A stretch of 21,046 bases of DNA from an uncultured Cytophagaceae bacterium. Its GTDB lineage: Bacteria; Bacteroidota; Bacteroidia; Cytophagales; Spirosomataceae. The stretch is taken from positions 1-21,046 of the forward strand of contig CALLKB010000030.1 of the NCBI GenBank assembly GCA_938008575.1. The letters are read 5' to 3'. Within the stretch, counting starts at the first letter, position 1. Each line of letters begins with the position of its first letter. This document shows positions 1 to 7,937 of the stretch, in pieces. The notes under the pieces are model-generated. The model was given only the letters and a program-made list of their open reading frames with translations, did no database searches and had not been told where the DNA came from. The position numbers and the translations under genes are program-made.

Positions 1-610
1 ACTCTTTGCAACCATATTTGTTATCAAATTTAGACTTCGTTACCGAGTCATTCACGTTGATCGCTGGCAAGAATAATGTGCCATTCTTCATACGCTCATA
101 TAAACGGTGAACACCTGTCGTTGTTTCTTCTGAAAGACCTTTGATGCCTTCGATTAACTCAGGATAATCATCAAAAACCATGTTTGTTAAATCACCACCA
201 TCATCCAAAATCATGTTCAAAGGTTGACGATCTTCTCCAAAGAATAAAGTTTGCTCGATACACCAGTTGAATTCCTCTTCGTTCATACCTTTCCAAGCAT
301 AAACAGGAATGCCTGCCGCCGCGATAGCTGCTGCTGCGTGATCTTGTGTAGAGAAAATGTTACAAGAAGACCAAGTTACATCCGCTCCTAAAGCTGTTAA
401 TGTTTCGATTAAAACCGCTGTTTGAATCGTCATGTGCAAGCAACCCGCGATGCGAGCACCTTTCAATGGTTGTGCTGCGCCAAATTCCGCGCGCAATGCC
501 ATTAAGCCCGGCATTTCAGCTTCTGCTAATTGAATCTCTTTGCGACCCCAGTCGGCCAATGCAATGTCTTTAACTTTGAAAGGTACGTAAGTCCCTGATT
601 GTGATGCCAT
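1..610 (-). CDS. ahcY: Adenosylhomocysteinase, N-terminal part (cut by window edge)
   Basis: This enzyme hydrolyses S-adenosyl-L-homocysteine to adenosine and homocysteine in the cytoplasm, which clears the product inhibitor of SAM-dependent methyltransferases. About 203 codons are visible, read by translating the minus strand from the ATG at 610; the C-terminal half with the NAD-binding Rossmann domain lies beyond the left edge. Family blocks seen in order are [16 protein letters not shown] (about residues 55-70, substrate-binding His), [15 protein letters not shown] (about 80-95), [13 protein letters not shown] (about 130-142), [16 protein letters not shown] (about 158-173) and [14 protein letters not shown] near the break. 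All key N-terminal residues expected for the family are intact. The gene lies 91 nt downstream of murF on the same strand but has its own promoter in the gap, so it need not be co-transcribed with murF. The identification is secure. Confidence 0.96.
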   Translation of the reverse strand, partial: MASQSGTYVPFKVKDIALADWGRKEIQLAEAEMPGLMALRAEFGAAQPLKGARIAGCLHMTIQTAVLIETLTALGADVTWSSCNIFSTQDHAAAAIAAAGIPVYAWKGMNEEEFNWCIEQTLFFGEDRQPLNMILDDGGDLTNMVFDDYPELIEGIKGLSEETTTGVHRLYERMKNGTLFLPAINVNDSVTKSKFDNKYGCKE

Positions 611-647
611 TGTGTATTGTATTTTATTTCGAATTCTTAAGAAAGTG

Positions 648-678
648 CAAATTTAATCCTTTATTGCCGAGCAACAAA
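648..678 (-). promoter_or_regulatory. Bacteroidota-type promoter of ahcY
   Basis: On the minus strand, TTTG (678-675) and TAAATTTG (655-648) are separated by exactly 19 nt. This is an exact match to the Bacteroidota housekeeping consensus TTTG-N19-TAnnTTTG. Transcription would begin near 641-645, giving a leader of roughly 30 nt before the ATG at 610, too short for a riboswitch. A perfect 14-bp palindrome (673-686) covers the -33 box. Confidence 0.8.
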
Positions 679-686
679 ATTTTGTT
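673..686. repeat. 14-bp perfect palindrome over the ahcY -33 box
   Basis: AACAAAATTTTGTT is its own reverse complement and contains the TTTG -33 element of the ahcY promoter. It could be an operator that blocks the promoter, or chance in AT-rich DNA. It is too short and AT-rich to be a convincing terminator for murF, whose stop codon lies 16 nt upstream of it on the minus strand. Confidence 0.4.
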
Positions 687-701
687 TTAAGAAAGGCAAG
701 C

Positions 702-1994
702 TTAGGATTCCAAGAAAGGCAATACGCTTTCGAGTTGGATCCCTCTAGAACCTTTTACTAACAAAAAGCTATTCGTAATGGGGTTATCTTGTAACCAATT
801 GTGTAAGCCAAATTTGTCAGGGAAATAATAAGCTTGTGGTAAATGAATTAATGCATGTTGCATGTGTTCTCCTACAAGTAGTACTTTTGAAAATTGGAAT
901 TTAGCGATCATTTGACCAAGTGAGGCGTGTTCACTTGCCGACAAATCACCCAATTCAAACATGTCGCCTAGTATGACAATTTTAGGGTTATTTTCCGTAT
1001 CTGCGAAATGACTGATGGCTGCCTCCATGGAAGATGGGTTGGCATTATATGCATCCATCAATACTTGGTTGGATCCAATTTTGAGGAATTGGGAACGGTG
1101 ATTTGTAGGCATGTAGGAACTAATTCCTACCCGACAAGCTTCATCACTGAGTCCGAAGTTTTTCCCAACGGCGATGGCCATTTGGATGTTTTCAAAATTA
1201 TAAATTCCGGGCAAATGTGATTTGATAACACTGCCATCTGCACAAGCAAAAGTAATCGTGGGTTTCGCTTCAATAAGTGTTGTAGGCATTTCGGCATTCG
1301 CCACAATGCAATTGGCGATGCCGCGCTCTTCGCTCATCTCGTGCACCACATTTTTGTCTTTTGGTAAATAGACCGTTCCGCCATGTTTGGCAACATAATC
1401 AAATAATTCCCCTTTTCCTTTGCGGACACCCGCCTCCCCGCCAAAGCCCTCTAAATGTGCTTTGCCAATGTTGGTAATTAAACTATGAGTCGGTTGAGCA
1501 ATTTCAACCAATTCTTTGATGTCTCCTTGCTTATTCGCTCCCATCTCAATCACTGCAACTTCATGCGTGGATTTGATCTGTAAGATGGAAAGGGGCACGC
1601 CGATATGGTTATTTAAATTGCCTGCCGTCGCATAGCAATGAAATTTTTGGGATAGAACAGAGAATAATAATTCCTTCGTCGTTGTTTTTCCATTTGAACC
1701 CGTCAATCCAATGATAGGTATATTAAGTGTATTGCGATAATCCCGAGCTAAATCTTGGAGGGCTTTTAGGCCGTCTTCCACGAGTAAGGTTTTATCGCCT
1801 GTTTCGAAGTTTACATCATCGATGACAGCAGCCAAAGCCCCTTTTTCCAAGGCTTCTTTGGCTAATGCATTTGCGTTGAAATTAGGACCTTTCAAAGCGA
1901 AAAAAAGATTTCCTGCTTGAATCTTACGAGTGTCCGTACAAACACCCGTGGATTTTAGAAAAAATGCTAAAAGAGCTGAATTTAAAATCTTCAT
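702..1994 (-). CDS. murF: UDP-N-acetylmuramoyl-tripeptide--D-alanyl-D-alanine ligase MurF
   Basis: MurF is the cytoplasmic Mur ligase that uses ATP to attach D-Ala-D-Ala to UDP-MurNAc-tripeptide, completing the peptidoglycan precursor pentapeptide. The 430-residue length is normal for a stand-alone MurF; there is no alanine racemase fusion of the kind found in some Bacteroidota. Seen are the N-terminal substrate domain (TDTRKIQAGNLFFALKG, about 20-36), the ATP P-loop GLTGSNGKTTTK (about 96-107, Lys103), the central block MGANKQGDIKELVEIAQP, the NIGKAHLEGFG block, and the C-terminal domain with MDAYNANPSSM and LGDMFELG. I chose the ATG at 1994 (protein start MKILNSALL) over an in-frame start at 2030. 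The longer start would add twelve residues with no family support and would overlap the divergent gene. It is divergent from the FG-GAP gene and upstream of ahcY. Identification is confident. Confidence 0.95.
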   Translation of the reverse strand: MKILNSALLAFFLKSTGVCTDTRKIQAGNLFFALKGPNFNANALAKEALEKGALAAVIDDVNFETGDKTLLVEDGLKALQDLARDYRNTLNIPIIGLTGSNGKTTTKELLFSVLSQKFHCYATAGNLNNHIGVPLSILQIKSTHEVAVIEMGANKQGDIKELVEIAQPTHSLITNIGKAHLEGFGGEAGVRKGKGELFDYVAKHGGTVYLPKDKNVVHEMSEERGIANCIVANAEMPTTLIEAKPTITFACADGSVIKSHLPGIYNFENIQMAIAVGKNFGLSDEACRVGISSYMPTNHRSQFLKIGSNQVLMDAYNANPSSMEAAISHFADTENNPKIVILGDMFELGDLSASEHASLGQMIAKFQFSKVLLVGEHMQHALIHLPQAYYFPDKFGLHNWLQDNPITNSFLLVKGSRGIQLESVLPFLES

Positions 1995-1996
1995 GT

Positions 1997-2004
1997 TAAA
2001 TTTA
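1997..2004. promoter_or_regulatory. Palindromic TAAATTTA between divergent genes, possible shared -7 box
   Basis: TAAATTTA reads the same on both strands and differs from the Bacteroidota -7 consensus TAnnTTTG only at the last base. It sits 2 nt before the murF ATG on the minus strand and 33 nt before the FG-GAP start on the plus strand. No clear -33 TTTG at 19 nt was found on either side, so this is a weak candidate. Confidence 0.25.
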
Positions 2005-2037
2005 GTGCGCCTAATGTAAATGCTCTGCAAATATCGA

Positions 2038-4014
2038 ATGAAAAATTGTTTAATCCTTTTAATGAGCTTGATAAGTATGCAAATCCCTGCGCAAAGCTTG
2101 CGATTTTCTATTTTTCAAGGCATTTCGGTGAAGCAAAATGGGCAGAATTTATCCTTTCCTTGGGCAGGCGGTATGAATTCCATGCAATATCAAAGCATGG
2201 ATTTAAATGGGGATGGTGTGATGGATATGGTTTGTTTTGATCGAACAAGCAATCAAGTGAGTACTTTCTTGCAGGATTCACGAGGGGATTTCACTTTTGC
2301 CCCAGGATACGCAATGAAATTTCCAGTCATTGAAAATTGGTTTGCAATGGCAGATTATAATCAAGATGGCAGAAAGGATTTGTTTTGCTCCAGCGCTGCA
2401 GGTATTAAGGTATATCAAAATAAATCGGTTAATGGTCAGATTTACTTTGAAAAAGTCAAAGATCCTCTTTATACGAAAGGATTTACCGGTCTCATTAATT
2501 TATATGTCGCTTCACCTGACATTCCGGTCATTGCGGATGTAGATAGTGATGGCGATGTGGATGTGTTGGCATTCGAACCGGGAGGTCATTACATCGAATT
2601 TCATGAGAATGTGTCCTTGCAAAAATCAGGTAAAGCGGATCTTGATTTTGAGAAATCTCCACAATATTGGGGTAATTTTGTTCATCATGATTGTCGGGAT
2701 GCCCAAATCCTGAACTCGGTAATTAGCCCTCAGTCTGTTGGGGCCGTTAATCGGGTCGACCATGTTGGGAATAGTTTAGGGAGGACGGCCAACAATGATT
2801 TGTTTTTTGGGCAGGTAGCTTGTACCAATTTGGGCATGTTGAAAAATGTAGGAACCCAGCAGCAAGTCAGCTATTCGAATATCGATTTTGATTATTTAGG
2901 AGGATTATCTGTAGGGGTAGGGGTATTCTATTCGGCAACACCCCTTCAGCTGAACGGGAAGACGGAGGAATTGTTCGTCTCGTTAAATACCCCGGACAAT
3001 ACAGGTTTTCGGCAGGATTTTCAGCATGCTTCATTTCGGATTGTCGGGGGTAAGTCAAAGCCCTTTTTACAAGATCAAATGATCGATGTAGGGGAGAAGG
3101 CGAGTCCTTGCTTTTTTGATGTAGATGAAGATGGGGATTTGGATTTATTGATCGGCCATGCCGGTTATCGGGTTGCAAATGATGTGAAATCCAGTATGTA
3201 TCTATACGAAAATCAATCGGGTACCTTCCAATTTAAAACGGCAGATTACCTCGGTTTAGGTGTTAGCGAATCCCTGACGGATTTGGTCTTACAAGTTCAG
3301 GGAAATCAAATGCTGGTTGTAGGCCAAAGTGCCGAAGGTTCAAAAGTATTTTATTTGAGCAAACAGCAAATTGCTAGGGTTAGTCTTGTACTTAATCCGG
3401 GAGAAATACCTTTTATGAGTCCATGGGGAAATTTGGTCATTACACGAACGGGCCGAATTCAATCTGCTGCGAATGCCGACTGGGGTCAATTGAGTAAAGA
3501 ATCATGGCAAGTGCGTTCTTGTCAGTTTGCTGATATGGATGGAGATGGGACTGCTGAATTTATCGGGATTGATCTTGAGGGCAATTGGCACATCGGGAAT
3601 TATGATGTTTTAACAAATTTAATTTCTTGGCGTACAGCGGATTTTCAAGGATTTACGGTGGGAAGAAATGCACGCCTGAGCGTGGCTGATTTCAATGCGG
3701 ATGGTCGGCAGGATTTGGTTGTTGGAACCGGCGCTGGAGGGATTTATTTACTGGAGAATAAGAGTAATTCTCCGGTTTGGGATGCGATGACGGAGCAAAC
3801 GTTACAAGTTTGGCCTAATCCTAATTCAGGTCTAATTCACGTATTAACAAATCAACCAGGGGAATTGCAGCTATATAATACGTTGGGCCAAAAGGCTTCA
3901 ACGCTTCACGTTGAACCCGGAAGAACCTATGATTTATATGTAAAGCAACTGGGTTTCATCCGTTTTGTGGATGATAAGGGACGAGTTAGTACGCAGAAAC
4001 TCCAACAAGATTAA
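2038..4014 (+). CDS. Secreted FG-GAP/VCBS repeat protein with T9SS sorting domain
   Basis: This is a predicted cell-surface or secreted protein of 658 residues with no assigned substrate. The start at 2038 gives a clean signal peptide, MKNCLILLMSLISMQIPAQS; an in-frame ATG at 2020 would put six extra, partly charged residues before it. Six calcium-binding-type FG-GAP/VCBS repeats are visible by their DxDxDG-like loops: DLNGDGVMD (about 55-63), DYNQDGRKD (106-114), DVDSDGDVD (167-175), DVDEDGDLD (361-369), DMDGDGTAE (499-507) and DFNADGRQD (551-559). They suggest a beta-propeller. The last ~65 residues (VWPNPNSG ... LQLYNTLGQK ... KLQQD) are a type A T9SS C-terminal sorting domain, so the protein should cross the outer membrane by type IX secretion and be anchored or released. 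It overlaps the convergent TauE gene by 4 nt. Family is certain; the exact role (adhesion, glycan binding) is unknown. Confidence 0.9.
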   Translation: MKNCLILLMSLISMQIPAQSLRFSIFQGISVKQNGQNLSFPWAGGMNSMQYQSMDLNGDGVMDMVCFDRTSNQVSTFLQDSRGDFTFAPGYAMKFPVIENWFAMADYNQDGRKDLFCSSAAGIKVYQNKSVNGQIYFEKVKDPLYTKGFTGLINLYVASPDIPVIADVDSDGDVDVLAFEPGGHYIEFHENVSLQKSGKADLDFEKSPQYWGNFVHHDCRDAQILNSVISPQSVGAVNRVDHVGNSLGRTANNDLFFGQVACTNLGMLKNVGTQQQVSYSNIDFDYLGGLSVGVGVFYSATPLQLNGKTEELFVSLNTPDNTGFRQDFQHASFRIVGGKSKPFLQDQMIDVGEKASPCFFDVDEDGDLDLLIGHAGYRVANDVKSSMYLYENQSGTFQFKTADYLGLGVSESLTDLVLQVQGNQMLVVGQSAEGSKVFYLSKQQIARVSLVLNPGEIPFMSPWGNLVITRTGRIQSAANADWGQLSKESWQVRSCQFADMDGDGTAEFIGIDLEGNWHIGNYDVLTNLISWRTADFQGFTVGRNARLSVADFNADGRQDLVVGTGAGGIYLLENKSNSPVWDAMTEQTLQVWPNPNSGLIHVLTNQPGELQLYNTLGQKASTLHVEPGRTYDLYVKQLGFIRFVDDKGRVSTQKLQQD

Positions 4015-4964
4015 AAGAATTTACCGGCCCCTAAAACGATTTGGCGAAGACTGACAATGATGATCACGATGCCTACTAAAATCATCATGCTCTTCACCGG
4101 AAGTTTGTTGGCCAAACGCGCAGCAATCGGCGCAGCCACTACACCACCTAAAATTAAGCCGGCAATGACTTGCCAATAACCTAAGCCAATCACCGTAAAG
4201 AAGGTAATCGAAGAGGCAAGGGATACAAAAAATTCGGTCAAATTAACGCTTCCAATCGTGTATTTAGGATGACGTCCCGATGCAATTAATGTAGAAGATA
4301 CGATGGGTCCCCAACCGCCACCACCGATGGAATCTAAGTAACCGCCGAATAAGGCCAACCAGCCCACTTTCTTTAATTGGCGTTTTTCTTGGCGTTTGAT
4401 TAATGCCTTTCGAATAATGATGGCCCCTAAAAATAAGGTGTAAATAGAAACAATCGGTTTGATATAACCAGCATAATCTTCTAAGGAAGAAAGTACATAA
4501 GCCCCTAAAATGGCACCAATTACGCCTGGAATGACTAAGGTTTTGAATAATTTAGAATTTACATTTCCAAATTTCAAGTGCATGTACCCTGAAACGCCTG
4601 AGGTGAACACCTCAGATGCATGCACGCTGGCAGAAGCTGCGGCAGGGGTGATGCCTACCGACATTAAAAAAGTTGTCGCGGTAACACCATAGGCCATACC
4701 TAGTGCCCCATCAATCATTTGGGCAATAAACCCACCTAGTACATAATATAGAATTTCTGAATCAACCGTATTGAAGACTGCAATGACATTTTCTGCCGTG
4801 AGATATGAGAATAATAAATGCCCCACAATCATTAAGGCTAACGCATTACTGATGTGAATAATGACCTCGGTGATGCTCCTTTCCCGCTTCCAAATGATGT
4901 TAATCGCTTTTAATAAGCTAGGAAATTTAGGCTTGTTGGGCGTGGACTCAGGTTGTGTAGACAT
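4011..4964 (-). CDS. TauE/SafE-family (sulfite exporter-like) membrane permease
   Basis: This integral membrane protein has 317 residues and belongs to the TauE/SafE (DUF81) family, whose studied members move sulfite, sulfonates or other small organic anions; the substrate here cannot be read from sequence. After a hydrophilic N-terminal stretch of about 35 residues there are about eight hydrophobic segments. The two related halves show the paired family signatures: DGALGMAYG (about 85-93) and DSIGGGGWGP (about 211-220), followed by SASVHASEVFTSGVSG and the matching SVNLTEFFVSLASS. Its start at 4964 is followed upstream by a Bacteroidota-type promoter in the gap shared with leuS. The stop codon overlaps that of the convergent FG-GAP gene, leaving no room for a terminator between them. 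No sulfur-metabolism gene is adjacent except ahcY about 3.4 kb away, which I consider coincidental. The symbol is left empty because the substrate is unknown. Confidence 0.88.
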   Translation of the reverse strand: MSTQPESTPNKPKFPSLLKAINIIWKRERSITEVIIHISNALALMIVGHLLFSYLTAENVIAVFNTVDSEILYYVLGGFIAQMIDGALGMAYGVTATTFLMSVGITPAAASASVHASEVFTSGVSGYMHLKFGNVNSKLFKTLVIPGVIGAILGAYVLSSLEDYAGYIKPIVSIYTLFLGAIIIRKALIKRQEKRQLKKVGWLALFGGYLDSIGGGGWGPIVSSTLIASGRHPKYTIGSVNLTEFFVSLASSITFFTVIGLGYWQVIAGLILGGVVAAPIAARLANKLPVKSMMILVGIVIIIVSLRQIVLGAGKFF

Positions 4965-4984
4965 GGGTTAATTTTATAATCCTA

Positions 4985-5016
4985 CAAAACTAATAGACTT
5001 TACTTAATCTACCAAT
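4985..5016 (-). promoter_or_regulatory. Putative promoter of the TauE/SafE gene
   Basis: On the minus strand, ATTG (5016-5013) is followed after 20 nt by TAGTTTTG (4992-4985). The second element matches TAnnTTTG exactly; the first matches TTTG at 3 of 4 positions. Transcription would start about 16-18 nt before the ATG at 4964. Confidence 0.5.
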
Positions 5017-5029
5017 AAAGTAGAGTAAA
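4999..5029. repeat. Interrupted inverted repeat in the TauE/leuS intergenic region
   Basis: Reading the plus strand, TTTACT (4999-5004), a 4-nt bulge, CTAC (5009-5012), a 7-nt loop, GTAG (5020-5023) and AGTAAA (5024-5029) form arms that are perfect complements apart from the one-sided bulge. It lies over the -33 region of the permease promoter and upstream of leuS. It could be an operator or a weak RNA hairpin in the leuS leader; neither is shown. Confidence 0.4.
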
Positions 5030-5085
5030 TATTTTTTCATAAAATTCGTGTAAATTGCATGCCCTTTTGAAAAACAAACAATTAT

Positions 5086-7902
5086 ATGCGTTCAGAGTAT
5101 CAATTTCGTGAGATCGAAAAAGCGTGGCAAGGATTTTGGGAGCAAAACCAAACATTCAAAGCACAGGTAAATCCTAATAAACCCAAGTATTATGTGTTGG
5201 ACATGTTTCCTTATCCTTCGGGAGCGGGGCTACATGTAGGCCATCCGCTGGGTTACATTGCTTCGGACATCATGGCGCGTTATAAGCGTTTGCAGGGATA
5301 TGAGGTGTTGCACCCCATGGGATTTGATTCCTTTGGTTTGCCTGCAGAGCAATATGCGATTCAAACGGGTCAGCATCCTGCGATTACGACGGAACAAAAT
5401 ATTACTCGTTACATAGAGCAATTGAAAAACATGGGTTTTTCGTTCGATTGGACGCGTGAAGTACGTACGTCGGATCCTGCTTATTACAAATGGACGCAGT
5501 GGATTTTCATGCAATTATTTAATTCTTGGTATAACCAGGAAGCAGATAAGGCTGAGTCTGTTGATACTTTGAAAAGTATTTTAGCTTCCAAAGGATCTAT
5601 CGGCTTGAAAGCGGTTTGTGAAGACGATGTGGAGCGTATTTCAGCGGATGCTTGGAATGCAATGGGTGAGGAGGAGCAATATGCCTATTTGTTGAATTTT
5701 CGATTGGCTTATTTGGATGATTCGGTTGTCAACTGGTGTCCTCAATTAGGTACGGTATTAGCGAATGATGAAGTAAAAGATGGTTTATCCGAGCGTGGAG
5801 GCTATCCTGTTGAGCAGAAAAAAATGCGTCAATGGTCGATGCGCATCACGGCCTATGCAGATCGTTTATTACGTGGTTTAGAAGAGGTAGATTGGTCGGA
5901 TTCGTTGAAAGAACAACAACGCAACTGGATTGGAAAATCAATCGGGACAGATGTTGAATTTGCCATTGAGGGTATTTCGGATAAGAAAATCAAGGTGTTT
6001 ACGACTCGCGTAGATACAATTTATGGGGTATCTTTCATGGTGTTAGCACCTGAGCATGAATGGGTAGCGGAATTAACAAAGCCAGAACAACAGGCTGATG
6101 TGGATGCCTATATTACCTGGACGAAATCGCGTTCAGAATTAGATCGTGTTTCAGAAGTTAAAACCGTTTCAGGTGTATTCACAGGTTCTTATGTGATTAA
6201 TCCCTTGAATAATGAGCGTGTTCCTTTGTTCTTGGCCGACTACGTTTTGGCTGGTTATGGAACGGGGGCTGTGATGGGTGTTCCTTCAGGAGACCAACGT
6301 GACTGGAATTTTGCCAAACATTTTGATTTGCCTATTCCTGCTATCTTAGATGCGCAAAAAGATATTGAAAAACAGGCAGATAATACCAAAGAAGGAAAAT
6401 ACATCAACTCGGGTATTATCAATGGCATGGGGTATAAAGAGGCTACGAATACCTTAATTCAGTGGTTAGAGGAACGCGAAATTGGAAAAGGAAAGGTACA
6501 GTACCGCATGCGAAACGCCGTATTCTCGCGTCAGCGTTATTGGGGTGAGCCGGTTCCGGTTTATTTTAAGCCTACGGCCTCAGGCCAATTATTGCCTTAT
6601 TTAATTCAGGAGTCTGAATTGCCTTTGGAATTGCCTAAAATCGATAAGTATTTACCAACGGAAACGGGTGAGCCGCCATTAGGACGCGCTGCGGATTCAT
6701 GGAAATACCAAGGTCAATATGATTACGAATGGTCGACCATGCCGGGCTGGGCCGGATCGTCTTGGTACTGGTATCGTTACATGGACGCACAAAATGATGC
6801 TGCTTTTGCTTCGGCGGAGGCAGTAAATTATTGGAAGGCAGTTGACCTGTACATCGGTGGTTCTGAGCATGCAACGGGACACTTGTTGTACTCGCGTTTT
6901 TGGAATAAGTTCTTGAAAGATTTAGGATATGTAGCGGAGGAAGAATTTGCTAAGAAATTGATCAACCAAGGGATGATTCAAGGTCGGTCAAATTTTGTCT
7001 ATCGTGTCAAAAATTCCGATCAGGTGACTTTTGTGTCTCATGGTTTGAAAGATCAATACGATGTGGCTGCGCTGCATGTGGATGTGAATATTGTGGAAAA
7101 TGACTTTTTGGACGTAGAAGAATTCAAGCGTTCACGTAACGATGTACCTGCGGATGCACAATTCATCTTGGAAGATGGGAAATATGTATGCGGTTGGGAA
7201 GTGGAGAAAATGTCCAAATCGAAGTTCAACGTCGTGAATCCGGATGATTTAATTGCTAAATATGGTGCGGATACATTGCGTGTGTACGAGATGTTCTTAG
7301 GACCTTTGGAGCAATTCAAGCCTTGGAATACGAATTCCATTTCGGGATCTCATAATTTCTTGCGCAAGGTATGGCGTTTGTTCTTTGATGAGCAAGCACA
7401 AAAATCGGTTTTAGTGGATGCTCCAGCTACACCGGAAGAATTAAAGGTATTACATACAGCCATTCGCAAAGTTCAGGATGATTTGGATCGTTATTCGTTC
7501 AATACGGTTGTATCGACTTTGATGATTTGCGTAAATGATTTAGGCCAATTGAAATGCCACAAGAAATCGGTGCTTCGTGAATTGGTTTTATTGCTATCTC
7601 CATATGCACCTCACATGGCTGAAGAATTATGGTTGGCCTTAGGAGAGGAGGCAGGAAGTATTTCCCATGCCAAATTCCCGGTATTCAATCCTGAATTTTT
7701 GGTGGAGAATGAATTCAATTATCCGATTTCTTTCAATGGAAAGGTGAAATTAACCCTAGCCTTTTCTGCAACGGCGAGTCCGGCAGAAGTAGAGGCAGCT
7801 GTGCTGGCTAATGAACAAGTGCAGAAACACTTGGATGGCAAAGCACCTTCTAAGGTGATTGTGGTTCCGAAACGGATTGTCAATATTGTGTTAGGAAAGT
7901 AG
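5086..7902 (+). CDS. leuS: Leucyl-tRNA synthetase
   Basis: This class I aminoacyl-tRNA synthetase charges tRNA-Leu in the cytoplasm and hydrolyses mischarged products. At 938 residues it is longer than the roughly 860-residue enterobacterial enzyme. The extra length lies mainly in an insertion at about 148-200, ahead of NWCPQLGTVLANDEV, and another at about 650-700 before the catalytic loop. The HIGH motif is HVGH (50-53, within FPYPSGAGLHVGH). The CP1 editing domain shows TRVDTIYG (about 307-314) and GTGAVMGVPSGDQRD (392-406). Next come RMRNAVFSRQRYWGEP and WAGSSWYWYRYMD, and the KMSKS motif at 708-712. An anticodon-binding helical domain and the small C-terminal domain (KVKLTLAFSATA, about 892-903) complete the protein. 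In the editing site the usual His before Asp (HDxRD) is Gly here. A GAAA-loop terminator follows immediately. The gene is isolated on its strand. Confidence 0.97.
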   Translation: MRSEYQFREIEKAWQGFWEQNQTFKAQVNPNKPKYYVLDMFPYPSGAGLHVGHPLGYIASDIMARYKRLQGYEVLHPMGFDSFGLPAEQYAIQTGQHPAITTEQNITRYIEQLKNMGFSFDWTREVRTSDPAYYKWTQWIFMQLFNSWYNQEADKAESVDTLKSILASKGSIGLKAVCEDDVERISADAWNAMGEEEQYAYLLNFRLAYLDDSVVNWCPQLGTVLANDEVKDGLSERGGYPVEQKKMRQWSMRITAYADRLLRGLEEVDWSDSLKEQQRNWIGKSIGTDVEFAIEGISDKKIKVFTTRVDTIYGVSFMVLAPEHEWVAELTKPEQQADVDAYITWTKSRSELDRVSEVKTVSGVFTGSYVINPLNNERVPLFLADYVLAGYGTGAVMGVPSGDQRDWNFAKHFDLPIPAILDAQKDIEKQADNTKEGKYINSGIINGMGYKEATNTLIQWLEEREIGKGKVQYRMRNAVFSRQRYWGEPVPVYFKPTASGQLLPYLIQESELPLELPKIDKYLPTETGEPPLGRAADSWKYQGQYDYEWSTMPGWAGSSWYWYRYMDAQNDAAFASAEAVNYWKAVDLYIGGSEHATGHLLYSRFWNKFLKDLGYVAEEEFAKKLINQGMIQGRSNFVYRVKNSDQVTFVSHGLKDQYDVAALHVDVNIVENDFLDVEEFKRSRNDVPADAQFILEDGKYVCGWEVEKMSKSKFNVVNPDDLIAKYGADTLRVYEMFLGPLEQFKPWNTNSISGSHNFLRKVWRLFFDEQAQKSVLVDAPATPEELKVLHTAIRKVQDDLDRYSFNTVVSTLMICVNDLGQLKCHKKSVLRELVLLLSPYAPHMAEELWLALGEEAGSISHAKFPVFNPEFLVENEFNYPISFNGKVKLTLAFSATASPAEVEAAVLANEQVQKHLDGKAPSKVIVVPKRIVNIVLGK

Positions 7903-7906
7903 AAAG

Positions 7907-7937
7907 AAAGGGCTGAGAAATCAGCCCTTTTTATTTT
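7907..7937. terminator. Bidirectional intrinsic terminator with GAAA tetraloop
   Basis: AAAGGGCTGA (7907-7916), loop GAAA (7917-7920) and TCAGCCCTTT (7921-7930) form a perfect 10-bp stem capped by a GNRA-type tetraloop, followed by a T-rich tract to 7937. It starts 5 nt after the leuS stop. On the minus strand the same stem directly follows the stop codon of the coiled-coil gene (7931-7933) and is trailed by a pyrimidine-rich stretch, so it likely serves both convergent genes. Confidence 0.88.

Noticed and set aside
611..647. SAM/SAH riboswitch upstream of ahcY
   Set aside because: The predicted leader is only about 30 nt and shows no conserved riboswitch core.
1995..2030. Longer MurF start at 2030
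   Set aside because: It would add twelve residues not expected in MurF and would overlap the divergent gene; the ATG at 1994 begins with the normal MurF N-terminus.
2867..3178. Minus-strand open frame of 103 codons inside the FG-GAP gene
   Set aside because: It is antisense to a well-supported repeat protein, has no recognisable motif and a composition unlike its neighbours.
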